From Acanthamoeba castellanii str. Neff (taxonomy: Eukaryota > Discosea > Longamoebia > Acanthamoebidae): a stretch of 64,000 bases of DNA. The position numbers were made by a program, and so were the translations under genes. The stretch is from contig NW_004457313.1 of the NCBI RefSeq assembly GCF_000313135.1, positions 440,589 to 504,588 on the forward strand, in the 5' to 3' direction. Shown in pieces: positions 34,867-47,363 of this stretch. The notes under the pieces were generated by a model. The model worked only from the letters and a program-made list of their open reading frames with translations, did not search any database and was not told the DNA's origin. The stretch's first letter is position 1, and the number at the start of each line of letters is the position of its first letter.

Positions 34867-37084
34867 ATGATGGATCCCTCCGAACCCACAAAGATGAAAA
34901 AGAAGAGGGTGTGCCTGCCCTGCCGAATGGCGCACTCTGCCTGCGACGGGTTCGCTCAACCCCCCCCCTCTCGCATTCGTTCTTCTCCCGTACTGCGTCG
35001 CTTTCGTTGTTTTTCTGAAGGCGCGGGGGGGGGCATCCAGGCAAGACCCGTGCCGCCGGTGCGTGGCGGCGGACACCCCAGGCCAGTGCCTGCCGGCGCC
35101 CTCGCGCAAGCGGGGCCGTCCCGCCATGGGCCTTTTTGTCAATGACGCCAAGGCCGACGTCAGCAACCCCTTCAACAGCCTCACGAACTTTGACCTCACC
35201 TTCACGCGGCCTCCCTCTTCTTTCTTTTCTTCTTCCACTTCTTCTTCTTCTTTCTTTTCTTCTTCTTCTTCTTCTTCATCCGATGGATCATCGTCCTCTT
35301 CTCCACTCCAGTTCGAGCCACAGCTTCAACACACATCGTCACACCATCAACACCATCAACACCTTCAACAACTTCAACAACTTCAACACCAACACCAACA
35401 GGCGCCGACGCAAGCCACCAGCGCCGCCGCCGCAGCGGTGATGAACGACACCATCGGCGGCCAGGCCAAGAGGCAGCGGGCGTCAGCGTTGGTGGACTCG
35501 GCGGAAGCCCAGGCCCAGGCCCAGGCCGGGCGGGTCGACGGGGGGTTCGTCGGGCCGCTGGTGTTGCTGCTGGTCGAGCAGGTGCGCGAGGTCAAGCGCG
35601 AGAACGCGAGCCTGCGGGACGAACTGACCCAGCTGACCACCCACCGCGTGCGCGCGTTGGAGGACGACAACCGCCGGCTCCACGCCGAGCTGCTCCGTCT
35701 GCGCAGCGTCGTCGACGATCTTCAATCGCTACGCAACAACCACCAACCGCCGAACTCACAGCTACAGCTCTATCTCAACCCCGCCTTCATAACATCATCA
35801 TCACCGTCGCCGCCGTCGCCGTCTTCGTTTTTCAACCCGTCGTTGTCGTTGTCGTCGTCGTCATTGCTGTCGCCTTCGTTTTTGTCGTCGTCGGACCTCG
35901 GGCCGCTGTCGGCGCGTGGCGCCGGTGGTGGGTGGGCTCCCAATCGGGGCGGTCGGCCTACTTGGGCGGGACTGCTGGGCATGCCCGCGTTCCGACCCCT
36001 CGCGAAGCGCGCGCTTCCGTTCCTCGACGACTACGCCGGCGAACTCGCCACCCGGCCCTGCGTCTTCGATGACGTCTTGTACGCACCACGCCACATCGCT
36101 CACATAACTCGCATTCCTCGCTTATACCGTGTGTGTTGTGTGTGTCGCGTGTGTGCTGCAGCAATGACATCTACGCGGTGTTTGACATGAGAGAACCGGC
36201 CGATCCACAGGAACTGTGCGTGAACTCACCGATCTTCACCTATGCATCCCCGGGCTACTGCGCCGTCACCGGATACGAGATGGTGTGTGTGTGTGTGTGC
36301 GCGTGTGTGTGTATGTGTGTGCGTGTGTGCGTGTGCGTGTGTTGGTCGATTTACCTAAGTGTGCGCGTTCAGGAAGAGCTCGTGGGCAAGCCCATCCAGA
36401 CGATCTCGCGCACAGACAAGGAAACGCTCTTCATCGTTCTCGTGAATATCTTCGCCAAGCCCCCCTCGCCCGTGGGCGATTTGTGGGCCACCGTGCAGAC
36501 GTGGCAGCACAAGAACGGCACTCCGCTCATGCTTCGCCTGCGTCACCAGCTCTTCTACAACCAGCTATGGCAGGTTCGCTCCCCTCGTTCATTGTCTTGT
36601 GGTGCGTGTGCGGTGGTGCGTGTGCGTGTGCGTGGGCGTGCGATGATATTTACATCAACTACGTTAGCCGAAGTGGTTGGTGCTGGTGACGGAGTCGGTG
36701 CTGGAAAGCCCGCACCTCCAGCCGCAGAACGACATTCTTCACACGCCCGACGAGTTCCAGCGCTTCCGCACCCGCTTCCCGGCCTTCTTCGACTCGCTCT
36801 TCACCACCAGCACCCGGACCGCCAGGCTCAAGGCCGCCGGCTCCACCACCACCAGCCTTGGTCGGCCGCTGTCGGCTTCGTTCGGCGTTGAGCAGTGGTT
36901 CACTGCGCCGCTACCCAGCGGAGGCGTGACCGGCGCCACCATCCGGGAGCTCGATGACGACAGTGCCGACACGCCCCCGCCGCAGGCCGTGGCGCCGGCG
37001 GAGGTCACGGGCGACTACCAGTTGGGCGACATCCTCAGCATCCTTGACTCGCCGCGCGCTCCCTTCTCCCCCTTCTCCACCTGA
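34867..37084 (+). CDS. Zn2Cys6 (GAL4-type) and PAS domain transcription regulator, copy B
   Basis: Tandem paralogue of the gene just upstream. Exons 34867..34949, 35041..36078, 36162..36282, 36373..36573 and 36668..37084 give 619 residues. Exons 3 and 4 have exactly the same lengths (121 and 201 nt) as in copy A, and all four intron phases agree. The zinc cluster is CLPCRMAHSACDG plus QDPCRRCVAADTPGQC, followed by a basic RKRGRP patch. The coiled coil LLLVEQVREVKRENASL matches copy A almost word for word. The PAS part is NDIYAVFDMREPADPQELCV, ASPGYCAVTGYE and EELVGKPIQTISRTDKETL. Long Ser, His and Gln runs in exon 2 are low-complexity. The function is probably metabolic or redox-responsive transcription (inference). 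Confidence 0.88.
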
Positions 37085-37214
37085 TCAGCTTCTGGCACCT
37101 TCCCTGGACCACTGCAACGCACTTTCGGAGTTGTATCACTACACTTTTTGCTCAGTAGCGAAGCCAAAGCAACACCTACAAACACACCACACCAGCCCTG
37201 CGTACGAAGCAAAC

Positions 37215-39028
37215 ATGTTGAGGGAGGCTGCCGTGTGTGGCATTGTGTTCCTGTTGGTTTTGGGCCTGGCAGCCCTGTTCACACGCCACCCTATTCCTCC
37301 TTTCGCTGCCGGGTAAGTGAAGTTGCACCTTTGCTTGTCGGCCGACCAACAAAGGTGATCATTCACTATCACCATCTTCTAACGCTCTGCACAACAGAGA
37401 TGGCCCCGCAACCACGCCCCGCGCTTCCCTGGGTCCTTCACCGCGCATGGACCCTGAGTACCTCGTCCTTCTGCGAGACCACCTAACCGGCCCACTCCGT
37501 ACTACCTCCGCCGCCCTTCTTCTTCTTCTTCAAGTTAGTGTTCTTCTGCCCCTGAACTGCTCATATTGCGTGGCTCACCCGTCGTTGTACTACTCGGTTC
37601 ACTGGATGCCCGAAAGTCGAGCTGCAGGTGGCCACGTTGCGTTCGGTTGTTGATGCGTGTAAAGACGGCAGCCAGCTGAGGCATGTCTACGCCATCGATC
37701 ACGACCAGAACTCACACGTGCTCCTCTTCCATCTCTCCACAACGTACGCGCAATGACTGCTTTCTACTTCACCATCATCTTCATGCCCTCTCATCCCTCC
37801 CCCCCAAAGGGCGCTTCGCAAGATGAGGGCGCACCCCTACGTCGCCCTGGTCGAGGCTAAGCAGGGTGCCACCGACCTGCCCAAGGTGTGCAACAGTCCC
37901 ACCGACAACAACTTGTCCACCCGCCTGCAGTGCTCAGGGAAGGAGATCGCCGTTTCTGCCCGCTTCATCGACATCGCTGTGGAGCAGGTGGGTGAACACC
38001 GAACGCTCGGTCTCGCTTGTGGTCGAAAGGGAGTGGCGGTGTTGTGAACTGAGGTGGTCGCTTGTTGTGATCAGCCGAACGCGGGAGGGAGGCGCACTGT
38101 GACGCTTCTGGAGTACAAGGGCGGGTTCTACATCGCCTTGCCCACCGACAACCCGAGTGTCTCCACCTACAAGGTACACTACTGCACACACACACGAGAA
38201 CAACGTTGGCCAACGTAGGAAAAACTCATGAAGTGATCGGTTGTTGGTCTTGTAAACAGTGTCCGACGCGCCTCCAAGGCACCATGTCCGACATCGTGAC
38301 CACGTGGTTCGCCATTCGGTTCAATCCCCAAGACTTGACCGTCAACACGGGCGACTACACCTTTGTCACGTACGTGTGTCGCACTCCTGGCTACCTTCGT
38401 GCGTGAAAACATGTTCACCACATACGGTGCCGATGCTATCAGGAGCACCGGATACAACACGCACCACAAGGACATGGGTCCTGATGCAGCTACACATGTC
38501 CCCTTCGCTACCTGTTTTGGTGCCTTCTTCCCCCCTTGTCCCCCCCAACCTTTTTGAGGTCTAATCCACTGAATTGACCACTTCCCCACAACAGGCTGTG
38601 AGGCGTCGCAAAGGGACGACGGCAGAGCAGTGGTGGACCTGCACGGCACCCCGTTCGTGGTCCTCGACAACCAGTTCAAAGTGCGTCTGACCACCTTACC
38701 TCTCTTTCACTTGATTTCTGGTGTCATCCAACTCTCTTCTTCTTCTTCCTGGGAAACTGACAGTTCGCTGGCTACTTCGCCTACGGGACGTGGACCTATT
38801 CGAACAACGCCCAATTGGTTGACCTCACCGGCGGGGTACCAGCTTCGCCCTCCATCCTCTCGTGTGGTTACAACACAAACAGAAAGCCTCATTATTCCGA
38901 CGAATGTGTGTGCTTGGGGGGGGGGCATGCAGGGCTACTGTGGCTGGACGGCCCCGTTGGCGGCTGCGGACAACGAGAACATGGCGTGCAACGGCGGCTG
39001 GCACCTCCAGCTTGGCCTTCTTCTTTAG
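37215..39028 (+). CDS. Secreted protein with subtilisin-propeptide (I9)-like N-terminal half, copy A
   Basis: Begins MLREAAVCGIVFLLVLGLAA, a signal peptide or anchor. Exons join to a region that follows the inhibitor I9 pattern: PEYLVLLRDHLTGPL, ELQVATLRSVVDACKDGSQL, RHVYAID, HVLLFHLSTTALRKMRAHPY and VALVEAKQ. The rest has no known domain: CNSPTDNNLSTRLQC, KGGFYIALPTDNPSVSTYK, MSDIVTTWFAIRFNPQDLTV, GRAVVDLHGTPFVVLDNQ, GYFAYGTWTYSNNAQLVDLT and an end GYCGWTAP to NGGWHLQLGLLL. No subtilisin catalytic domain follows. I9 domains inhibit or fold subtilases, so this may be a free-standing inhibitor. Part of the exon structure (38380-38590) is uncertain. Confidence 0.7.
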
Positions 39029-39092
39029 AGACAAGAAGAAGGACATTTGATCACGATCTACAAGAGATCGCACTTCTTTACCTCGCCACGAG

Positions 39093-40607
39093 CTAGAAGA
39101 ACAAGACGGCTTTCAGGTGGTCGATCTGGCTCACCAAATCGTCGATGGTCCGCCTTCGCGACGGTGTGTTGGGTCCGGGTATGCCGTCGATCACCCGTTT
39201 GCGGGCCTCGAGCAGGGCCGACTCCACCAGGAGCGACCCCTCGCCCCAGAACCCGCTTCGGTCGTCGTCGCCTGCCACCGGGCTGTCCCAGTCCGCGTCC
39301 CACGGGTCGGCTCGACCCGTGCCGAAGAAGAACCGGCGCCGGTACTTGATCACGTTGGCCCGCATGAACCGCTGGAGCTCCACATCATCGGCCAGCCGTC
39401 GCATCTGCTCCTGGATCAGTTGTTTATTCATGAAGCTGGGGACGTCGGCGGTGTCGTTGGTGGTGGTGGCGTTGGTGGTAGCGGGGCCGCCAGGCTCCTC
39501 GGGGGCGAAGATGACCATCTCGTGCCAAGGCAGCTGGTCGACGAAGGGCAGGTGCCACCGGTCGGAGAAGAGGATCGGGATGCAGCCGCCGGCGAGCATG
39601 TTGAACAGGGCGCGGGTGGTGGGCGTGTGGCCCCGGGCCACGGCGCAGAACACGGACTGAGTGATCTGCTCGACGTAGTACGTGTGCGGCACGGTGGCGC
39701 CAAACATGGGGCCGAGCGCCTCGGTGAGCCCCCCGGCGGGGTCGGTGAAGAGGTCCTTGATCTGGAGGCGCAGGTTGGGCTCGGTGGCGATCTTGAGAGT
39801 GTCCCAGTGGGCCGCGAACATGTAGGGCCGGGGCTTGTTCATCAAGTAGTCATCGGGCAGCGTGTAGAGGAAGGAGGCCGACGAGCAGTAGGGCATGGAG
39901 ATGTCCTTTACCGCATCGGGCAGTGGCAGACTGGCCGGCTCGCCAAAGCTGTCGCCCTTCCTCTTCACCCCGTTGTGTAGGATGGTGGCGCTCTTGAAGA
40001 CGGCGCCGAGGTGGTCGGAGTTCTGGTTGGACTGCTGGTGGATGAGGAACTGCCGAGGCTGGGCCTGGTAGCGCGGCCCCCACTCGCTGGACTCGAGTAG
40101 CCACTTCTCTGTATCGTTGGCGGCCTGGGCGATGCACCAGGGCCACACGGGAACGATGTAGAGCGATGCTTGAGTCCGGTCGAAGGTGCGGTAGGGCGAC
40201 CGTCGTAGCAGGGAGGTGAAGAGCTGCTCGCCGCCCATGTCCTCGGGCGCCTTGGCTGGCGGCCAGTCGTGGCCTCCCTTGTTGGTCTCGTTGCAGAGGT
40301 GGTTGTGCGAGGCCATGAAGGAGGTGATGATGTAGAAGGTCACGTTGGCCAGTTCCGCCCGCAGGGTAGTGGGGTCTTCGCGGTAGGGGCCTGCAGGCGT
40401 GGCGTCGAGGCGGTGGACGACATGGACAGAACCACTGCGTGCATGATCAGCTGCTGGCCTGGGACAGTCTGGAGGGTCGAGGCCGAAGAAGAGGCCAAGG
40501 GTAAGGTAGAACAGTGCTGAGGCTACGAGGAGGATGCCCAACAGCGCTTGGAAGCCAGCCAGTTGACCGGAGTAGCTTTGTGAGGAGCTTAGGCCCACTA
40601 GTGGCAT
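39093..40607 (-). CDS. Exostosin-type (GT47) glycosyltransferase, single exon
   Basis: Uninterrupted frame from ATG 40607 (MPLVGLSSSQ) to 39093, about 504 residues. A type II signal anchor (ALLGILLVASALFYLTLGLF, about residues 23-42) indicates a Golgi enzyme facing the lumen. Exostosin-family features: the N-terminal domain (FYIITSFMASHNHLC, YIVPVWPWCIAQ) and the C-terminal sugar-nucleotide part (SVFCAVARGHTPTTRALFNM then AGGCIPILFSDRWHLPF). GT47 enzymes add GlcNAc, GlcA, Gal or Xyl to polysaccharides; in an encysting amoeba a cyst-wall role is possible (inference). The lack of introns is unusual in this window. It sits antisense between two tandem paralogues. Confidence 0.85.
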   Translation of the reverse strand: MPLVGLSSSQSYSGQLAGFQALLGILLVASALFYLTLGLFFGLDPPDCPRPAADHARSGSVHVVHRLDATPAGPYREDPTTLRAELANVTFYIITSFMASHNHLCNETNKGGHDWPPAKAPEDMGGEQLFTSLLRRSPYRTFDRTQASLYIVPVWPWCIAQAANDTEKWLLESSEWGPRYQAQPRQFLIHQQSNQNSDHLGAVFKSATILHNGVKRKGDSFGEPASLPLPDAVKDISMPYCSSASFLYTLPDDYLMNKPRPYMFAAHWDTLKIATEPNLRLQIKDLFTDPAGGLTEALGPMFGATVPHTYYVEQITQSVFCAVARGHTPTTRALFNMLAGGCIPILFSDRWHLPFVDQLPWHEMVIFAPEEPGGPATTNATTTNDTADVPSFMNKQLIQEQMRRLADDVELQRFMRANVIKYRRRFFFGTGRADPWDADWDSPVAGDDDRSGFWGEGSLLVESALLEARKRVIDGIPGPNTPSRRRTIDDLVSQIDHLKAVLFF

Positions 40608-40899
40608 TGCTTGCTCACTCAGGCTGTTGTGGTGCAAAGAGACATGTTTCCTTTTCCTTTTCCTTTTCCTTTTCCTTTTGCAAGCTTTTCATTGAAGCCC
40701 AAAAAACCGGACAAAAAGCTCGGACCAGGCAAACGGCCGAAAGAGGGTTTGGTTGTACGCTCACCATGCAACATCATCACTGGTTTTTTTACCTGGATTC
40801 TTTTCGGAGTTACCGATGTCCCCGGTTGGTTTGGTTGGCCTGTCTTAAACCCACTCTCCGCCGAGGTTCAACAACAACACCACCACCAAGTGCAGCAAC
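40608..40899. other. Divergent gap with a TTTTCC microsatellite
   Basis: Shared upstream region of the exostosin gene (-) and the second I9-like gene (+). A pure TTTCCT hexamer run occupies about 40646-40678. No gene is seen. Confidence 0.55.
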
Positions 40900-42602
40900 A
40901 TGTTGAAGCCGGCCGCGCTTGCCGTCCTCTTCCTCTTTGCCCTTTCAGCTGCCCTGGCCACACCCGGCCGTACCACACCCAGTTCACAAACTAGCAACGG
41001 ATCACTCTCTAAACGATCACCTCTTTATTGATGTTGATCAGGCCTGGCCCCACTTCACGTGGCGACAGATCCTTCGCAGCGCGTTCCAGGCGAGTACCTG
41101 GTCGTTCTTGTTGACGAACTCACCGGTCCACTCTGTACACCACTACCTCTCCACTTCATCAACTGCTTCTGTCTTCTCCCCCTCAACCACAGTCGTATTG
41201 CTTGGCTCACTCGGAGTTATAACTACCAATGTTCACTTTCTTTTAGTCGAGCTGCAGGTGGCCACCTTGAAGTCGATCGCCGACGCTGCGAGGGACGGGA
41301 GCGCGCTCAAGCATGTCTACTCCATTGACGCCGACGGGTCGCGCCTGCTCCTCTTCAAGCTCTCCTCCACGTACAGTCAACGCCGATCTCCATAGACATC
41401 ATCGCCCACAGCTACTAACGAACGAGGAACACATCTCTAGGTCTCTGTTCAAGATTAGGGCTCACCCCTCTGTGGCCTTGGTCGAAGAGAACCAGTCCAT
41501 CTACATGGACAAGGTCTGCTACACGCAGAAGGTCACTGCCGACCTGTCCAAGCGCCTCCTCGCCTGCCCGTGGACGGAAATCCACACCTCGGCCCACTTC
41601 GTTGATGTCACTCTGCGACAGGTTAGTACACTGTAACAGTGTGTGCCACTTTTACTAATCAACCTTTTAATGATTATGTTTTGGTTGATGTTCACACCTG
41701 GTTGTTTGTGTCAGCCGAACACTGGCAAGTGGAGGAATGTGAAGCTGCTTAAATACCTCGATGGTTTCTACATCGTGCTGCCCACCGACCAGAGCAGTGT
41801 CTCGTCCTATAAGGTATCACTCGCCTAGACCAGACCCGGATACTTCGTATCTTACCAACAACACCCTTGTGGGCAGTGCCCGACGCGCCTCCGAGGCTCC
41901 ATGTCCGACATCGTGACCACGTGGTTCGCCGTTCGCTTCGATCCTGCAAACTTCACAGTCAACACGGGCGACTACACCTTCGTCAAGTACATGACCCCCC
42001 CCCCGCCGGCGTTCAAGATTGCATGTGTTGGTTGGGTGAGTCTCTTCTTGGGTTCTCAATCGGCCCTATGCTATCAGGACCACCGGGTACAACGCGCACC
42101 ACAAGGACATGGGCCCCGATGCTGCCACGCACGTCCCCTTCGCGACCTGCTTTGGTGCCTTCCCCCCCTCTCCCACTTTCCTCCGTCCTCCACTGACCAG
42201 TCTCCTGCGACAGGCTGCGAAGCTCCCTCACGAAACGACGGCCGCGCCGTGGTGGACCTGCGCGGCACCCCGTTCACGGTCCTCGACAACTTTAAAGTAC
42301 GTCCTACCGCTGACCACCCAAAACATGGCCATTGTTGATGTTAACGTTGGGACCTTGCAGTACTCTGGCTACATCGCCTTCGGGACGTGGACCTATTCGA
42401 ACAACGCCCAATTGGTCGACCTCACCGGCGGGGTACCAGCTTCCCCCTCTCGTGGCCTTCGCCCTGCCAACTGAGATCACTGACTTTGGAGTGGTGGTGG
42501 GAATTCAAGGGCTACTGCGGCTGGACAGCACCGGTCAAGGCGGCGGACAACGAGAGCCTGGCGTGCAACGGCGGTTGGCACCTTCAGCTCGGCCTTCTGT
42601 GA
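40900..42602 (+). CDS. Secreted protein with I9-like N-terminal half, copy B
   Basis: Paralogue of the gene at 37215. The signal peptide is MLKPAALAVLFLFALSAALA. Matching exons: VPGEYLVVLVDELTGPL, ELQVATLKSIADAARDGSAL, KHVYSIDADGSRLLLFKLSS, IRAHPSVALVEENQ, then DGFYIVLPTDQSSVSSYK, MSDIVTTWFAVRFDPANFTV, GRAVVDLRGTPFTVLDN, GYIAFGTWTYSNNAQLVDLT and GYCGWTAPVKAADNES, ending WHLQLGLL. The C-terminal two thirds are much closer to copy A than the propeptide part is, which suggests a conserved core with a faster-evolving front. Lumenal or extracellular location is likely; the function is unknown. Confidence 0.7.
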
Positions 42603-42686
42603 GCACCTCCAGTCCGGCTCTTGCACCATGGCAATGTTTGATTTCAATTTTAAAACAAGTTTTGTTGTTTTTGAATGGACGCCAAC

Positions 42687-45600
42687 TCAAGAAGGGGAGT
42701 AGGCCTGGGGGACGGCCACGTAGAGAAAGTCGCGCACGAGGCAGCACTGGAAGGGCTCGTTGGGTCCGGTCTGCAGCAGAGGCCTCTTGCCCTCCGCATC
42801 CAGCGTGTACACGTACCTGTGCGAGAAACCCACGCCAGTCAACACCACACGCACACAAACACGCACACGCACACGTACCACCGCACACGCACACGCACGC
42901 GCGCGCGCGCGCGCACACACACACACACACACACAAACACGAGGAGCAGGAGCGTGGGTACGGCAGGCGGAGACAAAGGAAGCTGTTGGGCGGCAGCGCA
43001 ATCTCCAGGCCAGTCTCGAAACTGTGCTTCGGCCCGGTTGGGGAGGTGCTAGCCGCCGCTGCCGCACCTCCGGCCTTGGCAGTCGCCTGCTGCTGAGTCG
43101 GTTGGGCGGGCGACCACTGATTTTGGGGCGACTCAGTTGTGTGTGTGTGTGTGTGTGTCATGTGGTGTGTGTGTGTGTGTCATGTGTGTGTGTGTGTGTG
43201 TCGTGTGTGTGTGTGTGTGTCGTGTGTGTGTCGTGTGTGTGTCGTGTGCGCGCGCGGCGTGAGTACCTGAATGCGAGGGCGGAGGAGAATGCTCTCGGGC
43301 TGGTTGGGCGTGACGAAGTAGAGCCGCTGCAGCTGCGCCAGGGCCGGAGCGACCTTCTGGCAACAGCTCGCGCCGGTGCACGGCGCGTAGAGAGGGACGT
43401 CCGAGTTAAGACGCACGCGCTGATCGCCCTTCTGCATCAATGGTATCAGATACCGCACACGCACACACAACCACCGCACACGCACATGCACCACCGCACA
43501 CGCATGTTTTTCCAGAGGGAAAGCGCATACGTTTTTCATGCGATAGTGACGATCCTGCTTGTGCGCTTTCGAGGGGAGGGCCAGGAAGCGGTGGCCGGCC
43601 GGGCATTCGTACTCGAAGCCCAACAGCACACTTACAAACGTCGCTTGCGGTCTGTTTACGGCCACACACGCACCACACGCACACGACGCACCGCACACAC
43701 ACAACACGCGCACCGCACACGCAGCCAGCGCGCATGAGGAGTGTACGGGCAAGCTTGAAAGAGAGCGTGTGGTCGGAAGTGTGAACCGTTCGATCTTGTT
43801 GGCTGGCGGAGGGAAGTCGATGGCCGCGTCGCGCTCGTAATCGCCGTCGTAGGCCGCGTCCCTGTCTCCCTTCCGTCGCTGCCTCTCGCGTCGTCGCATC
43901 GGCGAACGCGGCGGCGACGTCGCCCTACGACGCCACGCGGCCACACACACGTGACACGTCAACACGCCACGTCAGCACCCCCAGCGTGGCACGCCACCTT
44001 AACATACAAACGTTGTATGTACCGTGCGGCGGCGGGGAGAGCGGAGGCTGCGGCGGGCGCGATGGCGGTCGACGTGGGCACGGCGAGGCCGAGGTTGGAG
44101 GCCGCCACGTGGAGCGCGTGGCCCTTGCTCTCGAGGAACTTCTGGCGGCGGTGCATCACCGCCAGCTCCAGCGCCGTGCCCACGCTCGTCTCGGCCTTGG
44201 CGCCTGGCGTGCGAATGACGCGTCAGCGCACGACACGACACACGCGCGACCGCACACGCACACGACCACATGTACGCACCTGACGCGGAGAGAGTAGAGG
44301 TGATGGCGCCGACTTCGTCGGAAATGGCGGCGAACAGGGTGGCGAAGCCCGCGGCCGAGTCGGGCAGCGGGGCGGCCCGGTGTTGGCCCCGACCACCTAC
44401 GGCGGCGGCCGGGGCTGCCGCTGCTGACGTGGCACCTGTGGTTGCTGACGTGGCACTCGGCTGCTGCTGCTGTTGGCCCAGCATGTGGGCGGTGTTGGGT
44501 ATGGGGTAGTAGTGGCAGGGCACGTTCATGAACGAAAGGTGGTTGAAGCCCTGTACGAAGCCCTCGAACGGCAGACCCGCCTCCCGACGGTACAGCGACG
44601 CCGGACCCACACGGCACAGCGACCTGCGCACCATGCGTGCGGGAATTGAGCATGTGTCGTGTCGCGTGTCGCGTGTGTGCGTGTGTGTGCGTGTGTGCGT
44701 GTGTGCGTGTGTCGTGTGTGCGTGTGTGCGTGTGTGCGTGTGTGTGCGTGTGTGTGCGTGTGTGTCGTGTTGGTACCAGGAGGGGAAGGAAGGAAAGGAA
44801 AAGCTGAAGTCCGGGTCCGGTCCGCCGATGGAGCGGGCGAGAGGAAACTCGAAGAGGATGGCCTCCCGACAGCAGTCCATCAGGAAGAAGTCGTAATTGG
44901 CCTCCTTCGCATCAAATGGATCCTCTCTGCGCGCGGCACGCGTGTCAGATATCGAGCAGGACGCACAACACGCGACACGACACACTCGACACACACACAC
45001 ACGCGCACCTTATTCTCCTGGACCGCCCACAGTTACACGCGTGGAGAGCACGATGCGCGGACGAGTGCGGAATGCAGCGTTCCTACGTGTGCGTGTGTGG
45101 GGGAGGAGGTAACTGTTGAGAAACCGCAGCAGTGCCGGCAGGCGCCTGCGCGAGCGAATACCTCGTAATTGGCTTCCTCGTCGTCGTAGCCTGGCTCCGC
45201 GTCAACGTCGCCTTCTCGCTCACCCTCCTCTGCGTTGTTATCGTCGTCATCGTCATCGTGACGTTCTTCGTCGTCATCGTCGTCGTTGCCACCGTCGTCG
45301 TCGTCATCGATGTCGTCGTCGTCACGCGACCGACTTCGCAGCCGATCGCGGTCTCGAGGCCTCACCTCCTCCACCCCCTCTTCCTCTTCATAGTCTTTAT
45401 CTTCAACCGTGTCCCTTCGCTGCGCGCCGCGTCGTCGCGGGTCGTCCCTGCTTGGATGAACGGCCCCGACCCCGCCCCGCGCTCTCGGCTGCGGCTGCGG
45501 CCTGCGCCGCCGGCGCTCCGTGTTGCCCTTGGCCAAGGGCGGAGGCAGCGAAGAGACGGAGGCCTCTGCCGCGGGCGTGGTCGATGACACCGCGCCGTCG

Positions 45601-46600
45601 GCTGGCACCGTGTGAATGCGGTACGTGCACGGTCGGCCCGTGAGACTGTGCGCGTGTGCGGTCGTGTGCGTGCGGTCGTGTGGTGTGCGTGTGCGGTCGT
45701 GCGTTATGATAAGGGACGGCTGATAGTGTTGACCCAGTATTTGGGGGTACCTGAGGGCGTCACAGAGGCGTCGGCCGTTCTCCCAGAATTTGGTGCACTC
45801 CTCTTTGAGCCGCGCGATGAACGTCTCCACAGCGGGACCGCGTGCGTTCTGATAGAAATAACGAAGCGCCTTGTCCAACTGCGCACATACATGACACCAC
45901 GACACGCACGCGTTAAGAAAAGCTGCGTCGACTCCCTGCGCATGTGCGGTGGTGCGCGTGCGCGCGTGCGTGTCGTGCGTGCCTGCTTTTCATGGACCGA
46001 CGAGGGGTAGCACTGCGGAAGGTCTCGCACGTAGGTCTCCTTGGCCGCTGGCAATGCCTGCATGCAACGGCTACGTCCCATTGACACGCGTCAGTTGAAC
46101 TTCAACATTGTTTAAACACCAGTGTATTATTAATAATAATATGAATTAGAAAGTGGCATGTGCGCACCTTTGGGAGAACTTGTACTCGGGGTCGAGAAAG
46201 CTCTTCAGCTTGTCGTGGACCACGGCGGTGGTGCGCGCCTTGTGTCCTCCCCGCTTGGTGGGGTACAGGAAGAACTGCTGCAGCGTGAGACACCCGACGT
46301 AGAAATCGCTTGACGACGCCAACTGTGCGCGAGTGCGGTGGTGTGTGCGTGTGCGGTTCGGGGCGGTTGGGCTTGAGATCAGCCTGCAGCACTACTAGAG
46401 TTGGAGGGAGAAGGGGATCGGAACCTCAATGCGCTTGGAGGCCGCTTGCGCCTTGGTCGCTTTGGCTTGGCCCAGGAGCAACTCGCGCAGCTTGAGTACG
46501 TCTGTGCAGTACGCGCCATCAGTCGATGCTCTTGGTACTCACAACAACAACACACAACACACAACACACAACCACACACACACACAACCACACACACACA

Positions 46601-46657
<57 letters not shown>

Positions 46658-47328
46658 ACACACACACACACACACACACGGGTGGCGATCAATGTACCTT
46701 GCCGATAGACATTGTGGTGGAGCCAGGGGAAGTCGAGCTGCGGCGAGGCCGACGAGGTGTCGGATAGGAATCCCGCCAGCGGATCAAAGTGCTCGAACGG
46801 GTCCTCCTCCGGCGCACGGATCATGTGTACCAGCCGTTGCGAGTCCAACGTAAAGAGCTGGACGCTGCGATTTCGAATATGTGTGAGAACACACACGACA
46901 CACGACACGCACGACACACACGACACACGAGTTTCAAATGTGCACGACACGTGCGCGTGTGTGTGTGCGGGTACCTGCTCTCGGACGATGGCAGCACCCG
47001 GGATCGGCGTATGAGATAGCGGACCTGTGCTTCGAGCGAATATCGCATCTTCTCTGCCACCGACCGCTGGCTCAGGTCCTGCTGTCACACAGACACCATT
47101 CACCGGAATCGAAATGAGTACTGCGCTCAAAACAAACGCAACACAAACGAAACGCAAACACAAAAACAAACACAAAGCATAGCACGTCACCTGAGTGGAG
47201 TCCCTGTCGCGCTGGGCGTCCTCGCGAAGAAATGGAGGCACGACATTCTGCAAAGAGGAGTGACAGTGTCACGACCGAAAATGTTGGCTCTTGGGAGGAA
47301 GCTAGACAACACACACACACCACCACAC

Positions 47329-47363
<35 letters not shown>

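Noticed and set aside
44659..45168. Val/Cys/Arg-rich plus-strand protein
   Set aside because: Translation of a GTGTGCG intron tract antisense to SMG8.
46540..46680. CRISPR-like or coding repeat (His/Thr frames)
   Set aside because: Simple CA dinucleotide run inside a SMG8 intron; the frames over it are artefacts of repeat periodicity.
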